Shown here piece after piece: positions 1 through 5,694 of a DNA stretch of 9,118 nucleotides. The DNA lies in assembly GCA_013042035.1 (NCBI GenBank), contig JABDQX010000208.1:1-9118 (forward strand), written 5' to 3'. The position numbers and the translations under genes were made by a program. Under the pieces are notes generated by a model. That model searched no databases. It had not been told where the DNA came from and saw only the letters and a program-made list of their open reading frames with translations. Source of the stretch: Gammaproteobacteria bacterium (GTDB taxonomy: Bacteria; Pseudomonadota; Gammaproteobacteria; HK1). Every line of letters begins with the position of its first letter. Positions within the stretch are counted from its first letter, which is position 1.

Positions 1-490
1 GCGCGGGATTACGGAGACGATGCCCGTGACGAGATTTTCAAGGCCCTGCGCCAGGAACTGAACCACCGCCCATTATGGACGATTATCCGCACGGGCCTCA
101 CCGTGCGGGGTCACGTCTCAGGGCAACCGAATGAAAAATTTTTATTTACCATCAGGACATGATTAGGAAGATCAGGGAAACCTTCGACATCAGCGAGAAG
201 GAGGCGTTGCATATTAGGGAAGTATCCGAAGAGAAAATCGCCGCGAATCCATTCGGCAAACCGTTGCCGGCCACAAGAGCGATACGAACTTTCTGGAAAC
301 CGTTTTCAAGGGACAGGTTAACGTTGGCATTCAGAATGCCTACGCCTTGCGGGAACTCTACGAACAACTCGGAGATCCCAAATACACCGACAGAGGCGCC
401 ATTTTCGACATCATGGCCTTCACGGTGATACAGAAGGGACTGGATTTTGCGCAGGATGAGCGGATTGAGGATTCCCGGCAGGTAGCCTGA
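1..490 (+). pseudogene. Decayed gene remnant, possibly restriction/helicase-type protein
   Basis: The protein-like sequence must be read in three successive frames. Frame 1 is open from the window edge to a TGA at 160-162 and contains the stretch FKALRQELNHRPLWTIIRTG. Frame 3 carries MIRKIRETFDISEKEALHIR from 159, then SEEKIAANP. Near 248-251 the sense passes into frame 2 (IRQTVAGHKSDTNFLETVFK, later DPKYTDRGAIFDIMAFTVIQ) and ends at a TGA at 488-490. The 248-251 join fits a deletion of one or four bases. Each piece has natural protein composition, but no frame is open throughout, so this is most likely a frameshifted, internally deleted gene missing its 5' end. The first segment vaguely recalls the N-terminal region of some type I restriction R subunits, but I cannot confirm that family. 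It lies directly upstream of the permease gene and may be the edge of an older accessory region. Confidence 0.5.
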
Positions 491-537
491 CAACTTGAAT
501 CATTTTGTTCAGGATCCCGTTACCAAAAGACCAAACA

Positions 538-2097
538 ATGCCTTCCAACAGCGCCAACCCTATCCCCAGACCCGGATTCCTCTCCACCCTCAAAAGCTAC
601 CGCCACCCACGGGTGGTGACGATGTTTTTTTTCGGCTTTTCCTGCGGTTTGCCGCTGCTGCTGATCTTCTCTTCCCTGTCGCTGTGGTTGCGCGAGGCAG
701 CGCTCGATCGCACCATGGTGACCTATTTCAGTTGGGCGGCGCTGGGCTATTCGTTCAAATTCGTCTGGGCGCCGCTTATCGATAAACTGCCGTTGCCCTG
801 GCTAACCCGGCGCCTGGGGCGGCGGCGTGGTTGGTTGTTGCTGGCGCAACTGGGGGTTGTTGCCGCCATCGTGGGGATGGCCATGGCCGATCCGTCGAAG
901 TCCCTGACCGGCATGGCACTCGCGGCGGTGATGCTGGGCCTTCTGGGGGCCACCCAGGATATCGTGGTGGATGCCTATCGCATCGAGTCGGCGGATCAGT
1001 CCTTGCAGGCCCTGATGGCCTCCACGTATATCGCCGGCTATCGCATCGGCATGTTGGCCGCGGGAGCGGGAACCCTGAAGCTCGCGGCCTGGTTCGGGGG
1101 TGAGGGGTACAGTTACGCAGCCTGGCGGGATGCCTATCTTTGCATGGCGCTGCTGATGGGAATAGGGATTGCCACTACCTTGGTGATCCGGGAGCCGAAC
1201 CAACAAACCAAACCCAGCGCTTATCTTGCCAATACACGGGATTATCTGCGCTTTTTGGCGTTGTTTTTGTTGGTCGTGGTCTCTTTCGTGGCGGTGTTTT
1301 GGGGAAGTGGCAATCTTCTACCGGTTTTCTTTCCGGTTCTGGCGATGCCCGACGCCTCGATTCTGACCGGGTTTCTCGGCAAGGCGGCGCAACTTATCCT
1401 GGCGGTCGGTTTTGCCCTGGGCGCGGCGCGGCTCGCCGTGATTCAGGGGATTGCCCGGCAGGAGATGGTGCGGGAGACCTATATCGATCCCATTGCGGAT
1501 TTTTTCCGCCGTTATGGTCGCTCGGCGCTCCTGATACTGGCCCTGATTGGGGTGTATCGGATATCCGATATCCTGCTCTCGGTGATCGCCAACGTGTTTT
1601 ATGCGGATGTGGGTTTCGATAAGGATCAGATCGCCAATATCTCCAAGAGCTTCGGGTTGCTCATGACGATCCTGGGAGGCTTTCTTGGCGGGATGCTGGC
1701 CCAGCGTTACGGGGTGATGCCCATTCTGTTCACCGGGGCGTTGCTGTCGGCGGTCACGAATCTGCTGTTTGTGTTGCTGGCCCAAACCGGACCCGACATC
1801 GGCATGTTGACGGTGGTTATCGTGGCCGACAACCTGAGCGCGGGTATTGCCGTCGCGGCCTTCGTGGCCTATCTGTCGGGTCTGACGCAAATTTCCTTCA
1901 CGGCCTCTCAATACGCCATCTTCAGTTCCCTGATGACATTGATACCCAAATTCCTTGGTGGCTACAGCGGTTCCATGGTAGATAGCATCGGCTATAGCAC
2001 CTTTTTCGTGATAACGGCGCTCATGGGGATTCCGGTGCTGGTGCTGGTGTGGCTGGCTCGCCGAACGGATTCAGGACGCTTCCTTTCAGTTTCTTGA
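538..2097 (+). CDS. ampG: AmpG-family MFS permease (anhydromuropeptide importer)
   Basis: This 519-residue inner-membrane transporter belongs to the AmpG branch of the major facilitator superfamily. Known members import GlcNAc-anhydroMurNAc peptides released by lytic transglycosylases, feeding cell-wall recycling and, where AmpR/AmpC exist, beta-lactamase induction. The sequence shows repeated hydrophobic helices. The first helix region has FFGFSCGLPLLLIFSSLSLW at about 31-50. A basic cytoplasmic loop (DKLPLPWLTRRLGRRRGW, about 82-99) resembles MFS motif A. The diagnostic AmpG signature GATQDIVVDAYRIE lies at about 137-150. E. coli AmpG is about 490 residues, so the length is slightly long but complete. 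ATG 538 is chosen because the protein aligns from there; a TTG at 505 would add 11 residues. No strong ribosome binding site is visible. The last 13 or so codons lie inside a 43-bp repeat shared with 5698-5740, so the extreme C-terminus may have been overwritten or may be an overlap relic. No ampD, nagZ or ampC is seen nearby. Confidence 0.88.
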   Translation: MPSNSANPIPRPGFLSTLKSYRHPRVVTMFFFGFSCGLPLLLIFSSLSLWLREAALDRTMVTYFSWAALGYSFKFVWAPLIDKLPLPWLTRRLGRRRGWLLLAQLGVVAAIVGMAMADPSKSLTGMALAAVMLGLLGATQDIVVDAYRIESADQSLQALMASTYIAGYRIGMLAAGAGTLKLAAWFGGEGYSYAAWRDAYLCMALLMGIGIATTLVIREPNQQTKPSAYLANTRDYLRFLALFLLVVVSFVAVFWGSGNLLPVFFPVLAMPDASILTGFLGKAAQLILAVGFALGAARLAVIQGIARQEMVRETYIDPIADFFRRYGRSALLILALIGVYRISDILLSVIANVFYADVGFDKDQIANISKSFGLLMTILGGFLGGMLAQRYGVMPILFTGALLSAVTNLLFVLLAQTGPDIGMLTVVIVADNLSAGIAVAAFVAYLSGLTQISFTASQYAIFSSLMTLIPKFLGGYSGSMVDSIGYSTFFVITALMGIPVLVLVWLARRTDSGRFLSVS

Positions 2098-2099
2098 AG
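2057..2099 (+). repeat. 43-bp direct repeat, left copy (putative island boundary)
   Basis: This segment matches 5698-5740 in the same orientation at 38 of 43 positions by my count, including 13 identical bases (GATTCAGGACGCT) and an identical end (GTTTCTTGAAG). Similarity stops abruptly on both sides. It contains the ampG stop codon. Read on the minus strand it encodes FKKLKGSVLNPFGE, close to the C-terminus FKKLKESVLNLLGE of the 5695-6300 gene. It is the left of two copies flanking 3.6 kb of accessory genes. Confidence 0.75.
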
Positions 2100-2147
2100 G
2101 CACCTGATTCTTTTGTGTCAGTGTGTTATCCATCGCGTCGAAGCCGA

Positions 2148-3620
2148 TCATTCGGGAATCTCCCAGTGGCCGCCCCTGGCAGGGCCAATCCGGCGAAGCC
2201 GATCCTGCGCCTTGAGCCTGTCGATCTGCTTGAGCACTGCCCGCTTTGTTATGCCCAAAGCCGTCCTCATCTGCTCCACCGTAATAGCAGGATCGCTACG
2301 TATCAGGTCAAGAATCAAATCCTCGGTTTTTGGTGAACCTATTGGTGAACTTTTTGGTGAACTTTCCGGTAAATTATTTACCGATTCCGGTTTTTCCTTG
2401 GTTTTTGGTGAACTTTTTGGTGAACTTTTTGATAAATCGTTCACCAATTCCAGTTCCTCCGCTGGTTTACGGTGAACCGTGGTGGTGAACAGGCAGCCGT
2501 CATGATCGTCGATAAAGTCGATGCTCGGCCATTGTTCCAGCGCCCGTTTGATGCCTGAACCGAGCCCGTGATAAGGCAGTAATCCCTTGGCCACGTAGGA
2601 GACCAGAATCGGGTTGCGGATATTCGAGTTGCCCGTACGGATCTTCTCCACGGTTAGGTTGTTGGGGAGGTGGCCGGGGCTTAGGATCTCGATGCGGTTG
2701 TCGAAGATAAACAGACGGATTGGCGCGCTGACCAGATAGTCCCGGTGCACCAGTGCGTTGACCAACAGTTCCTCGAAAACATCTTGTGCAATTTCCGGGG
2801 TGCCCGGCGCATTCACCCCGCGCCCGGCTTGCGTTTTATGCAGATTGCGCATAACAAAACCGAGTGCATCGTCAAAAATTTTTGGCAGCGGCCCGGAAAA
2901 ATCTTCGGTATCCACATACTCGGTGACGTGTATCCTGTTGCCGGGGTAACGGATCGCCTTGAGTACAAATTGCGGCACGATCCACTCCGGGCGTTCGATG
3001 AACATCAGCACTCCGGCCAGATTGAGCCTGCCGTCGTCGGTGACCAGATTCATGTTCTGCAACAACCGAGTGAGCTCGGCGGGGGAATCCGGATACGCCT
3101 GATTGTAGACATCCCGCAGAAAATCGCGGAAACGCAGCTTGTCCAGCTTATCGATGCCCGCCTTGGTGGGCAGTTCGTCCGCGTGAAACTGGTTCGAAAA
3201 CTGAAACAGGCGGCGTAACGCTTCCTTGGAATTTACCCGCCGCTTATCGGCCCCGGCCTTGAGCCAGATTACCCCGTTCTTGTCGAAATAGGGTTTATCG
3301 ATTCCCTTTGGCACGGTCAACACAATCACAATGCGGCCATTGTTCAACGCCATATTCTCGGTTTGCACGGCCAATGGGCTGCGCACCAGTTGACTGGCGG
3401 CATTGCTGATGAGCTGGTTGATGCGGGCCACATCCCGTGACGACAGCCCCGGCGTCGAACCATCATCCGCCGCGCCGATCAAGATGGCGCCGCCATTGGT
3501 ATTGGCAAAAGCCGCCATCTCCGAGGCAAGGGATTCGGCATTGCGCACATCGGCCTTGAACTGGCGAGTGCTGTCCTCGCCGAGCGCGAGCTGGGAGAGG
3601 AGGAATTGATGGGTCATCAT
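2148..3620 (-). CDS. AlbA_2 (Schlafen-like) domain plus GHKL-ATPase-like protein with C-terminal winged helix
   Basis: This is a 490-residue cytoplasmic protein of the COG2865 type ('putative DNA-binding/ATP-binding transcriptional regulator'). Residues about 12-135 form an AlbA_2 domain with the characteristic ESLASEMAAFANTNGGAILI GADDG-type region at 29-54. Residues about 275-385 resemble the HATPase_c_4 domain, with the N-box-like EELLVNALVHRDY (283-295) and FDNRIEILSPG (306-316). Residues about 432-490 look like a winged helix-turn-helix ending in GGHWEIP. Between them lies a low-complexity Ser/Pro/Lys linker (about 394-431) built from SSPK repeats. Related proteins are annotated as regulators, and AlbA_2/Schlafen folds also occur in nucleic-acid-targeting defence proteins; which applies here is unknown. 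Start ATG 3620 or the adjacent ATG 3617; neither has a strong ribosome binding site. It lies 12 bases downstream of a 55-codon ORF and follows the HigBA-like pair, suggesting co-transcription. It converges on ampG with a 50-base gap and no clear terminator. Confidence 0.85.
   Translation of the reverse strand: MMTHQFLLSQLALGEDSTRQFKADVRNAESLASEMAAFANTNGGAILIGAADDGSTPGLSSRDVARINQLISNAASQLVRSPLAVQTENMALNNGRIVIVLTVPKGIDKPYFDKNGVIWLKAGADKRRVNSKEALRRLFQFSNQFHADELPTKAGIDKLDKLRFRDFLRDVYNQAYPDSPAELTRLLQNMNLVTDDGRLNLAGVLMFIERPEWIVPQFVLKAIRYPGNRIHVTEYVDTEDFSGPLPKIFDDALGFVMRNLHKTQAGRGVNAPGTPEIAQDVFEELLVNALVHRDYLVSAPIRLFIFDNRIEILSPGHLPNNLTVEKIRTGNSNIRNPILVSYVAKGLLPYHGLGSGIKRALEQWPSIDFIDDHDGCLFTTTVHRKPAEELELVNDLSKSSPKSSPKTKEKPESVNNLPESSPKSSPIGSPKTEDLILDLIRSDPAITVEQMRTALGITKRAVLKQIDRLKAQDRLRRIGPARGGHWEIPE
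2328..2438 (-). repeat. 12-bp tandem repeats encoding SSPK, within a 63-bp duplication
   Basis: On the minus strand the unit AGTTCACCAAAA (codons Ser-Ser-Pro-Lys) occurs in two clusters of about three units, at 2328-2363 and 2403-2438, some degenerate. The clusters are offset by 63 bases. This matches a 21-residue in-frame duplication in the protein (VNDLSKSSPKSSP beside VNNLPESSPKSSP). Copy number is likely to vary between strains by slippage. It forms the flexible linker between the ATPase-like domain and the C-terminal winged helix. Confidence 0.8.
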
Positions 3621-3632
3621 TGTTCAGGTTCT

Positions 3633-3800
3633 TTATTTTGCCACTGGGCGCTTTTGGTAACCCTTCCGCCAATTTTGCAGTGCCGTCATATCGTCCGAAA
3701 GCTCGTTTGGCTTTGCCAGATCCTTGAGTTTCAATGTATAAATCGAACGCTTAAATCTTTGTACCACACCACACAACAGGTCATTTTCGATTTTTACCAC
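3633..3800 (-). CDS. Small hypothetical protein (55 residues) between antitoxin and AlbA_2 gene
   Basis: I do not recognise a family. The minus strand is open from a TAG at 3806-3804 to a TAA at 3635-3633. With GTG at 3800 as start it gives a basic 55-residue product beginning MVKIENDLLC, with KLKDLAKPNELSDDMTALQN in the middle and ending WRKGYQKRPVAK. No signal peptide or membrane segment is visible. The composition, charge pattern and absence of rare-codon runs look like a real protein. The spacing also fits an operon: the reading frame begins 23 bases after the antitoxin stop and ends 12 bases before the AlbA_2 start. An AAGGAG motif lies at 3824-3819, but 18 bases from the GTG is too far for a classical site, so translation may depend on coupling to the upstream gene or the start may be misplaced. 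An in-frame ATG at 3818 is cut off by the TAG, which may be a recent nonsense change. Alternatively it is a gene fragment. Confidence 0.5.
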   Translation of the reverse strand: MVKIENDLLCGVVQRFKRSIYTLKLKDLAKPNELSDDMTALQNWRKGYQKRPVAK

Positions 3801-3823
3801 CCGCTATCCGGTTCCCATCTCCT

Positions 3824-4897
3824 TCATGCTTTCCACTCGTAGAAGATCTTGAGCCTGTTGCCGTGGGAGTTAGGCAATAGTTTGTCGTTCTGCAACCGAC
3901 CGACGACGATGCCGGGGGCAATCCCGATCTCACTGGCAAATGCCTCAATGACGGTCAATGACTGCCCGTCCCATTCGTTCAAAAAGCGCTGGTAGGCGGC
4001 AGGAGGAATGAGCTTGTCTCGTGAAAAAACGTTGGCCTCTTCTTCTTTTTCCGCATCCAGCGCATTACCCTCGATGAAAATCCCGGTTCGACCATGCTTG
4101 ATAATGTGCCCAGCCTCATGAAAAAAAGTAAACCAGAGTTGGTCATTGCTTTTGTGGCGCAGGCTAAGCTGTATAAGCGCCTTACCGCCAAACCAACGTG
4201 TACACCCAAAAACACCGGTGTTGGGCAATTCCGGGATAAAGACCACGGCGACGCCGGCCCGGGCGCAAATCTCCACCAGCTTGGGTTGAAAAGTTTCATA
4301 GGGTTCAAGGCTCAGGGTTCGAGCCTCGTTGAGAGCGGCCTGAAAGGTTTTTCGGTCGTAGGGGGCACAGGCAATACGCCACGCCTCGATTTCACCCTGG
4401 CGCAGCCAGACCGAAATGGCCAAGGCAGAAGAGTCGAGGCGTTGTGACTGGTGGTAGGCGACCTGATGGGTTTCCCAGACGATCCGCCATTGGTCCGGAG
4501 AGGCTATTCCAAAAAACTTAAGAACCGTCTCCAGTTGGGCCGTTTTATCTTTGCGTTTGTCGATCCAGCCCAATTGGATCATGGTAGCAAGCGGTAGCTG
4601 CTTGAGCCATGCCAAGTGAGATTGCAGGCGTTCCTGTTCCGCCAGGCGCGCCCGAGTCTCATCGTAGTTGCGTTGCAAGTTGTTCCAAAGATAGGCGGGA
4701 TAGTGGAATACCTTACCAAGGCGCAGCGCCATCTCGGAGGTAATAGCGGCTTTGCCCCTGATAATCTCGTTGACGGTTTTTTTATGAACGCCCAGCCGAA
4801 CAGCCAGTTCAGTTTGGGTCATGCCACCCGATTCCAACGCTTCTTCCAGATGTTCTCCCGGATGGATGGCGAAATCGGGTTGATAGGTGTTACTCAT
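3824..4897 (-). CDS. HigA-type antitoxin: XRE HTH fused to ImmA/IrrE metallopeptidase domain
   Basis: This 357-residue protein is the probable antitoxin and autorepressor of the preceding HigB-like toxin. Residues about 9-65 are a HigA-type XRE helix-turn-helix, with IHPGEHLEEAL followed by MTQTELAVRLGVHKKTVNEI and IIRGKAAIT. Residues about 200-300 are an ImmA/IrrE-type zinc metallopeptidase domain with HEAGH at 250-254 and a candidate third ligand in the EEEAN stretch (275-279), followed by FSRDKLIP. The middle is likely helical. Simple HigA antitoxins are about 100 residues, so this is the long protease-fused form. Such domains in phage and ICE regulators cleave repressors; here the target is unknown. 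ATG 4897 is chosen because homology begins there and GGAAG lies upstream at a usable distance; an in-frame ATG at 4960 would overlap the toxin gene deeply. Its first 8 bases (ATGAGTAA) overlap the toxin's stop codon, indicating translational coupling. The TGA stop overlaps an AAGGAG motif that precedes the small ORF. Confidence 0.88.
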   Translation of the reverse strand: MSNTYQPDFAIHPGEHLEEALESGGMTQTELAVRLGVHKKTVNEIIRGKAAITSEMALRLGKVFHYPAYLWNNLQRNYDETRARLAEQERLQSHLAWLKQLPLATMIQLGWIDKRKDKTAQLETVLKFFGIASPDQWRIVWETHQVAYHQSQRLDSSALAISVWLRQGEIEAWRIACAPYDRKTFQAALNEARTLSLEPYETFQPKLVEICARAGVAVVFIPELPNTGVFGCTRWFGGKALIQLSLRHKSNDQLWFTFFHEAGHIIKHGRTGIFIEGNALDAEKEEEANVFSRDKLIPPAAYQRFLNEWDGQSLTVIEAFASEIGIAPGIVVGRLQNDKLLPNSHGNRLKIFYEWKA

Positions 4898-5240
4898 GGG
4901 TGTCTTCCACGCCGAGAATCGTAATTGCCGTGACTTTTGACCAATCAAGCCCGCCTTCATCGCGTATCGGCAGCGGTTCGTGGTCGGGCGCGAATATCAG
5001 ACGGTAGGGGTGATCCAAGTCGACGGATAGCGGCTTCTGTTTGCCGCGTTTTCCTTCTGTTAGTTCGTGACATCGACTCGGTCCGCTGCAGGGAGGTAAC
5101 AAGTCAGCCAACGTTTCCGCGCTGAAGAGTAGATCCAGTCGCCGCATGAGCAATTTTGCCCGTATAGCACCCAGTTTTGCTCTGCCTTTAGTGCTCCCCA
5201 GTTCTTTTTCCAGTTTCTTCGTTTTGAACCTGATATCCAT
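4890..5240 (-). CDS. HigB-like toxin, RelE/ParE superfamily ('killer suppression' type)
   Basis: The 116-residue product begins MDIRFKTKKLEKELGSTKG and contains RCHELTEGKRGKQKPLSVDL, DHPYRLIFAP and, near the end, DEGGLDWSKVTAITILGV. That arrangement is typical of the RelE/ParE-fold family often labelled 'killer suppression protein' or HigB-like toxin. Members of this superfamily are usually ribosome-dependent mRNA endonucleases; the activity of this one is inferred. ATG 5240 is preferred because the family starts there. An upstream ATG at 5306 would only add residues encoded by the operator palindrome. There is no clear Shine-Dalgarno sequence, and a TATACT -10 element lies only 11 bases upstream of the ATG, so the mRNA may be nearly leaderless. 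It overlaps the antitoxin gene by 8 bases, with the toxin first as in classical higBA. Confidence 0.85.
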   Translation of the reverse strand: MDIRFKTKKLEKELGSTKGRAKLGAIRAKLLMRRLDLLFSAETLADLLPPCSGPSRCHELTEGKRGKQKPLSVDLDHPYRLIFAPDHEPLPIRDEGGLDWSKVTAITILGVEDTHE

Positions 5241-5251
5241 AGCGCAGCAAT

Positions 5252-5280
5252 AGTATAGCGAGTTTTTGATAAAATTAACC
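5252..5280 (-). promoter_or_regulatory. Predicted higBA promoter
   Basis: On the minus strand a TATACT -10 element (5257-5252) lies 17 bases downstream of a weak -35 (GGTTAA, 5280-5275). The -35 lies inside the left arm of the 18-bp palindrome. Transcription would start about 5 bases before the toxin ATG at 5240. The -10 is good and the -35 is poor, so activity is a prediction only. Confidence 0.45.
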
Positions 5281-5304
5281 CTTTGCGTTAACTTTATCAA
5301 AAAC
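5262..5304. promoter_or_regulatory. 18-bp inverted-repeat operator upstream of higB
   Basis: The left arm GTTTTTGATAAAATTAAC (5262-5279) and right arm GTTAACTTTATCAAAAAC (5287-5304) are complementary at 17 of 18 positions around a 7-base AT/GC-mixed spacer (5280-5286). The palindrome overlaps the presumed -35 of the toxin-antitoxin promoter. HigA-type proteins repress their own operons by binding such sites, so this is the likely operator. A weaker plus-strand promoter (TTAACT 5288-5293, GATAAT 5310-5315, 16-base spacer) also falls in it, but no gene follows on that strand. Confidence 0.65.
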
Positions 5305-5378
5305 ATGAGGATAATAAAGACGCGTTCACAGCAAAGGCAGGCACGAGGGCAAGAGCGAAGGCAGGGCAGGGACCTGCC

Positions 5379-5665
5379 CCCATAGGCGCCAACCTAACCG
5401 CTATTGATATAAAGATTGGCTGAATTTACTGGTTGTTTTTCTGTGCCCCCTCTCGCACTGTGCGCCTTAAGCGGTTGTAAAAAGGCGCAAAAAACACAGG
5501 GATTACAGAGAAAGAATGTTCTTTACGTTTGGGTGTAGGAACGGGAAAAATCTGTTTCTTCCTCTGTGATCTCTGTGGTTATTTTTTAAGAATTTTTCTA
5601 CCACAGAGGACACAGAGGACACAGAGTGGGAAAACGTAAACGGTGGTTAAGTTGGCGCGCATGGG
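5379..5665. repeat. MITE-like unit with 23-bp imperfect terminal inverted repeats
   Basis: The segment 5379-5401 (CCCATAGGCGCCAACC then TAACCGC) and the reverse complement of 5643-5665 agree at 19 of 23 positions. A direct repeat GGGACCTGCCCCCA overlaps both ends (5369-5382 and 5663-5676). The roughly 287-bp interior has no coding capacity. This resembles a nonautonomous element or a REP/BIME-like cluster, but no target-site duplication or transposase is seen, so the mobile nature is inferred. Confidence 0.45.
5493..5618. repeat. Three copies of the ACCACAGAGGACACAGAG-type repeat, two forming a hairpin
   Basis: Related copies lie at 5493-5510 (+), 5561-5579 (-) and 5600-5618 (+). The last two are complementary at 17 of 19 positions with a 20-base AT-rich loop and could form a stable cruciform. 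TTTACGTTT at 5522-5530 and AAACGTAAA at 5632-5640 extend the symmetry outward. Similar CACAGAGG repeats are scattered in intergenic regions of many proteobacteria. The function is unknown. It could also act as a transcription barrier. Confidence 0.6.
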
Positions 5666-5694
5666 ACCTGCCCCCACGGGTGACAGGACAAAAA

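Larger units (their letters stand above)
5305..5694. other. Gene-free repeat-rich intergenic region
   Basis: There is no credible coding sequence in this 390-base stretch. It holds a short GC hairpin (GGGCAGG/CCTGCCC, 5364-5379), a perfect 8-bp inverted repeat (TGCGCCTT 5461-5468, AAGGCGCA 5482-5489), an outer 23-bp inverted repeat and nested ACCACAGAGG-type repeats. Such mosaics are typical of dispersed noncoding repeats in proteobacteria. It lies at the right end of the proposed island, next to the right 43-bp repeat. Confidence 0.7.

Noticed and set aside
5305..5385. 26-codon Arg/Gln-rich ORF on the plus strand downstream of a possible divergent promoter
   Set aside because: No ribosome binding site, biased repeat-derived composition and no support beyond an ATG and a stop.
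5461..5489. TGCGCCTT/AAGGCGCA hairpin as a rho-independent terminator
   Set aside because: The stem is followed by A residues on the plus strand and lacks a T-tract after it on the minus strand. No gene ends next to it.
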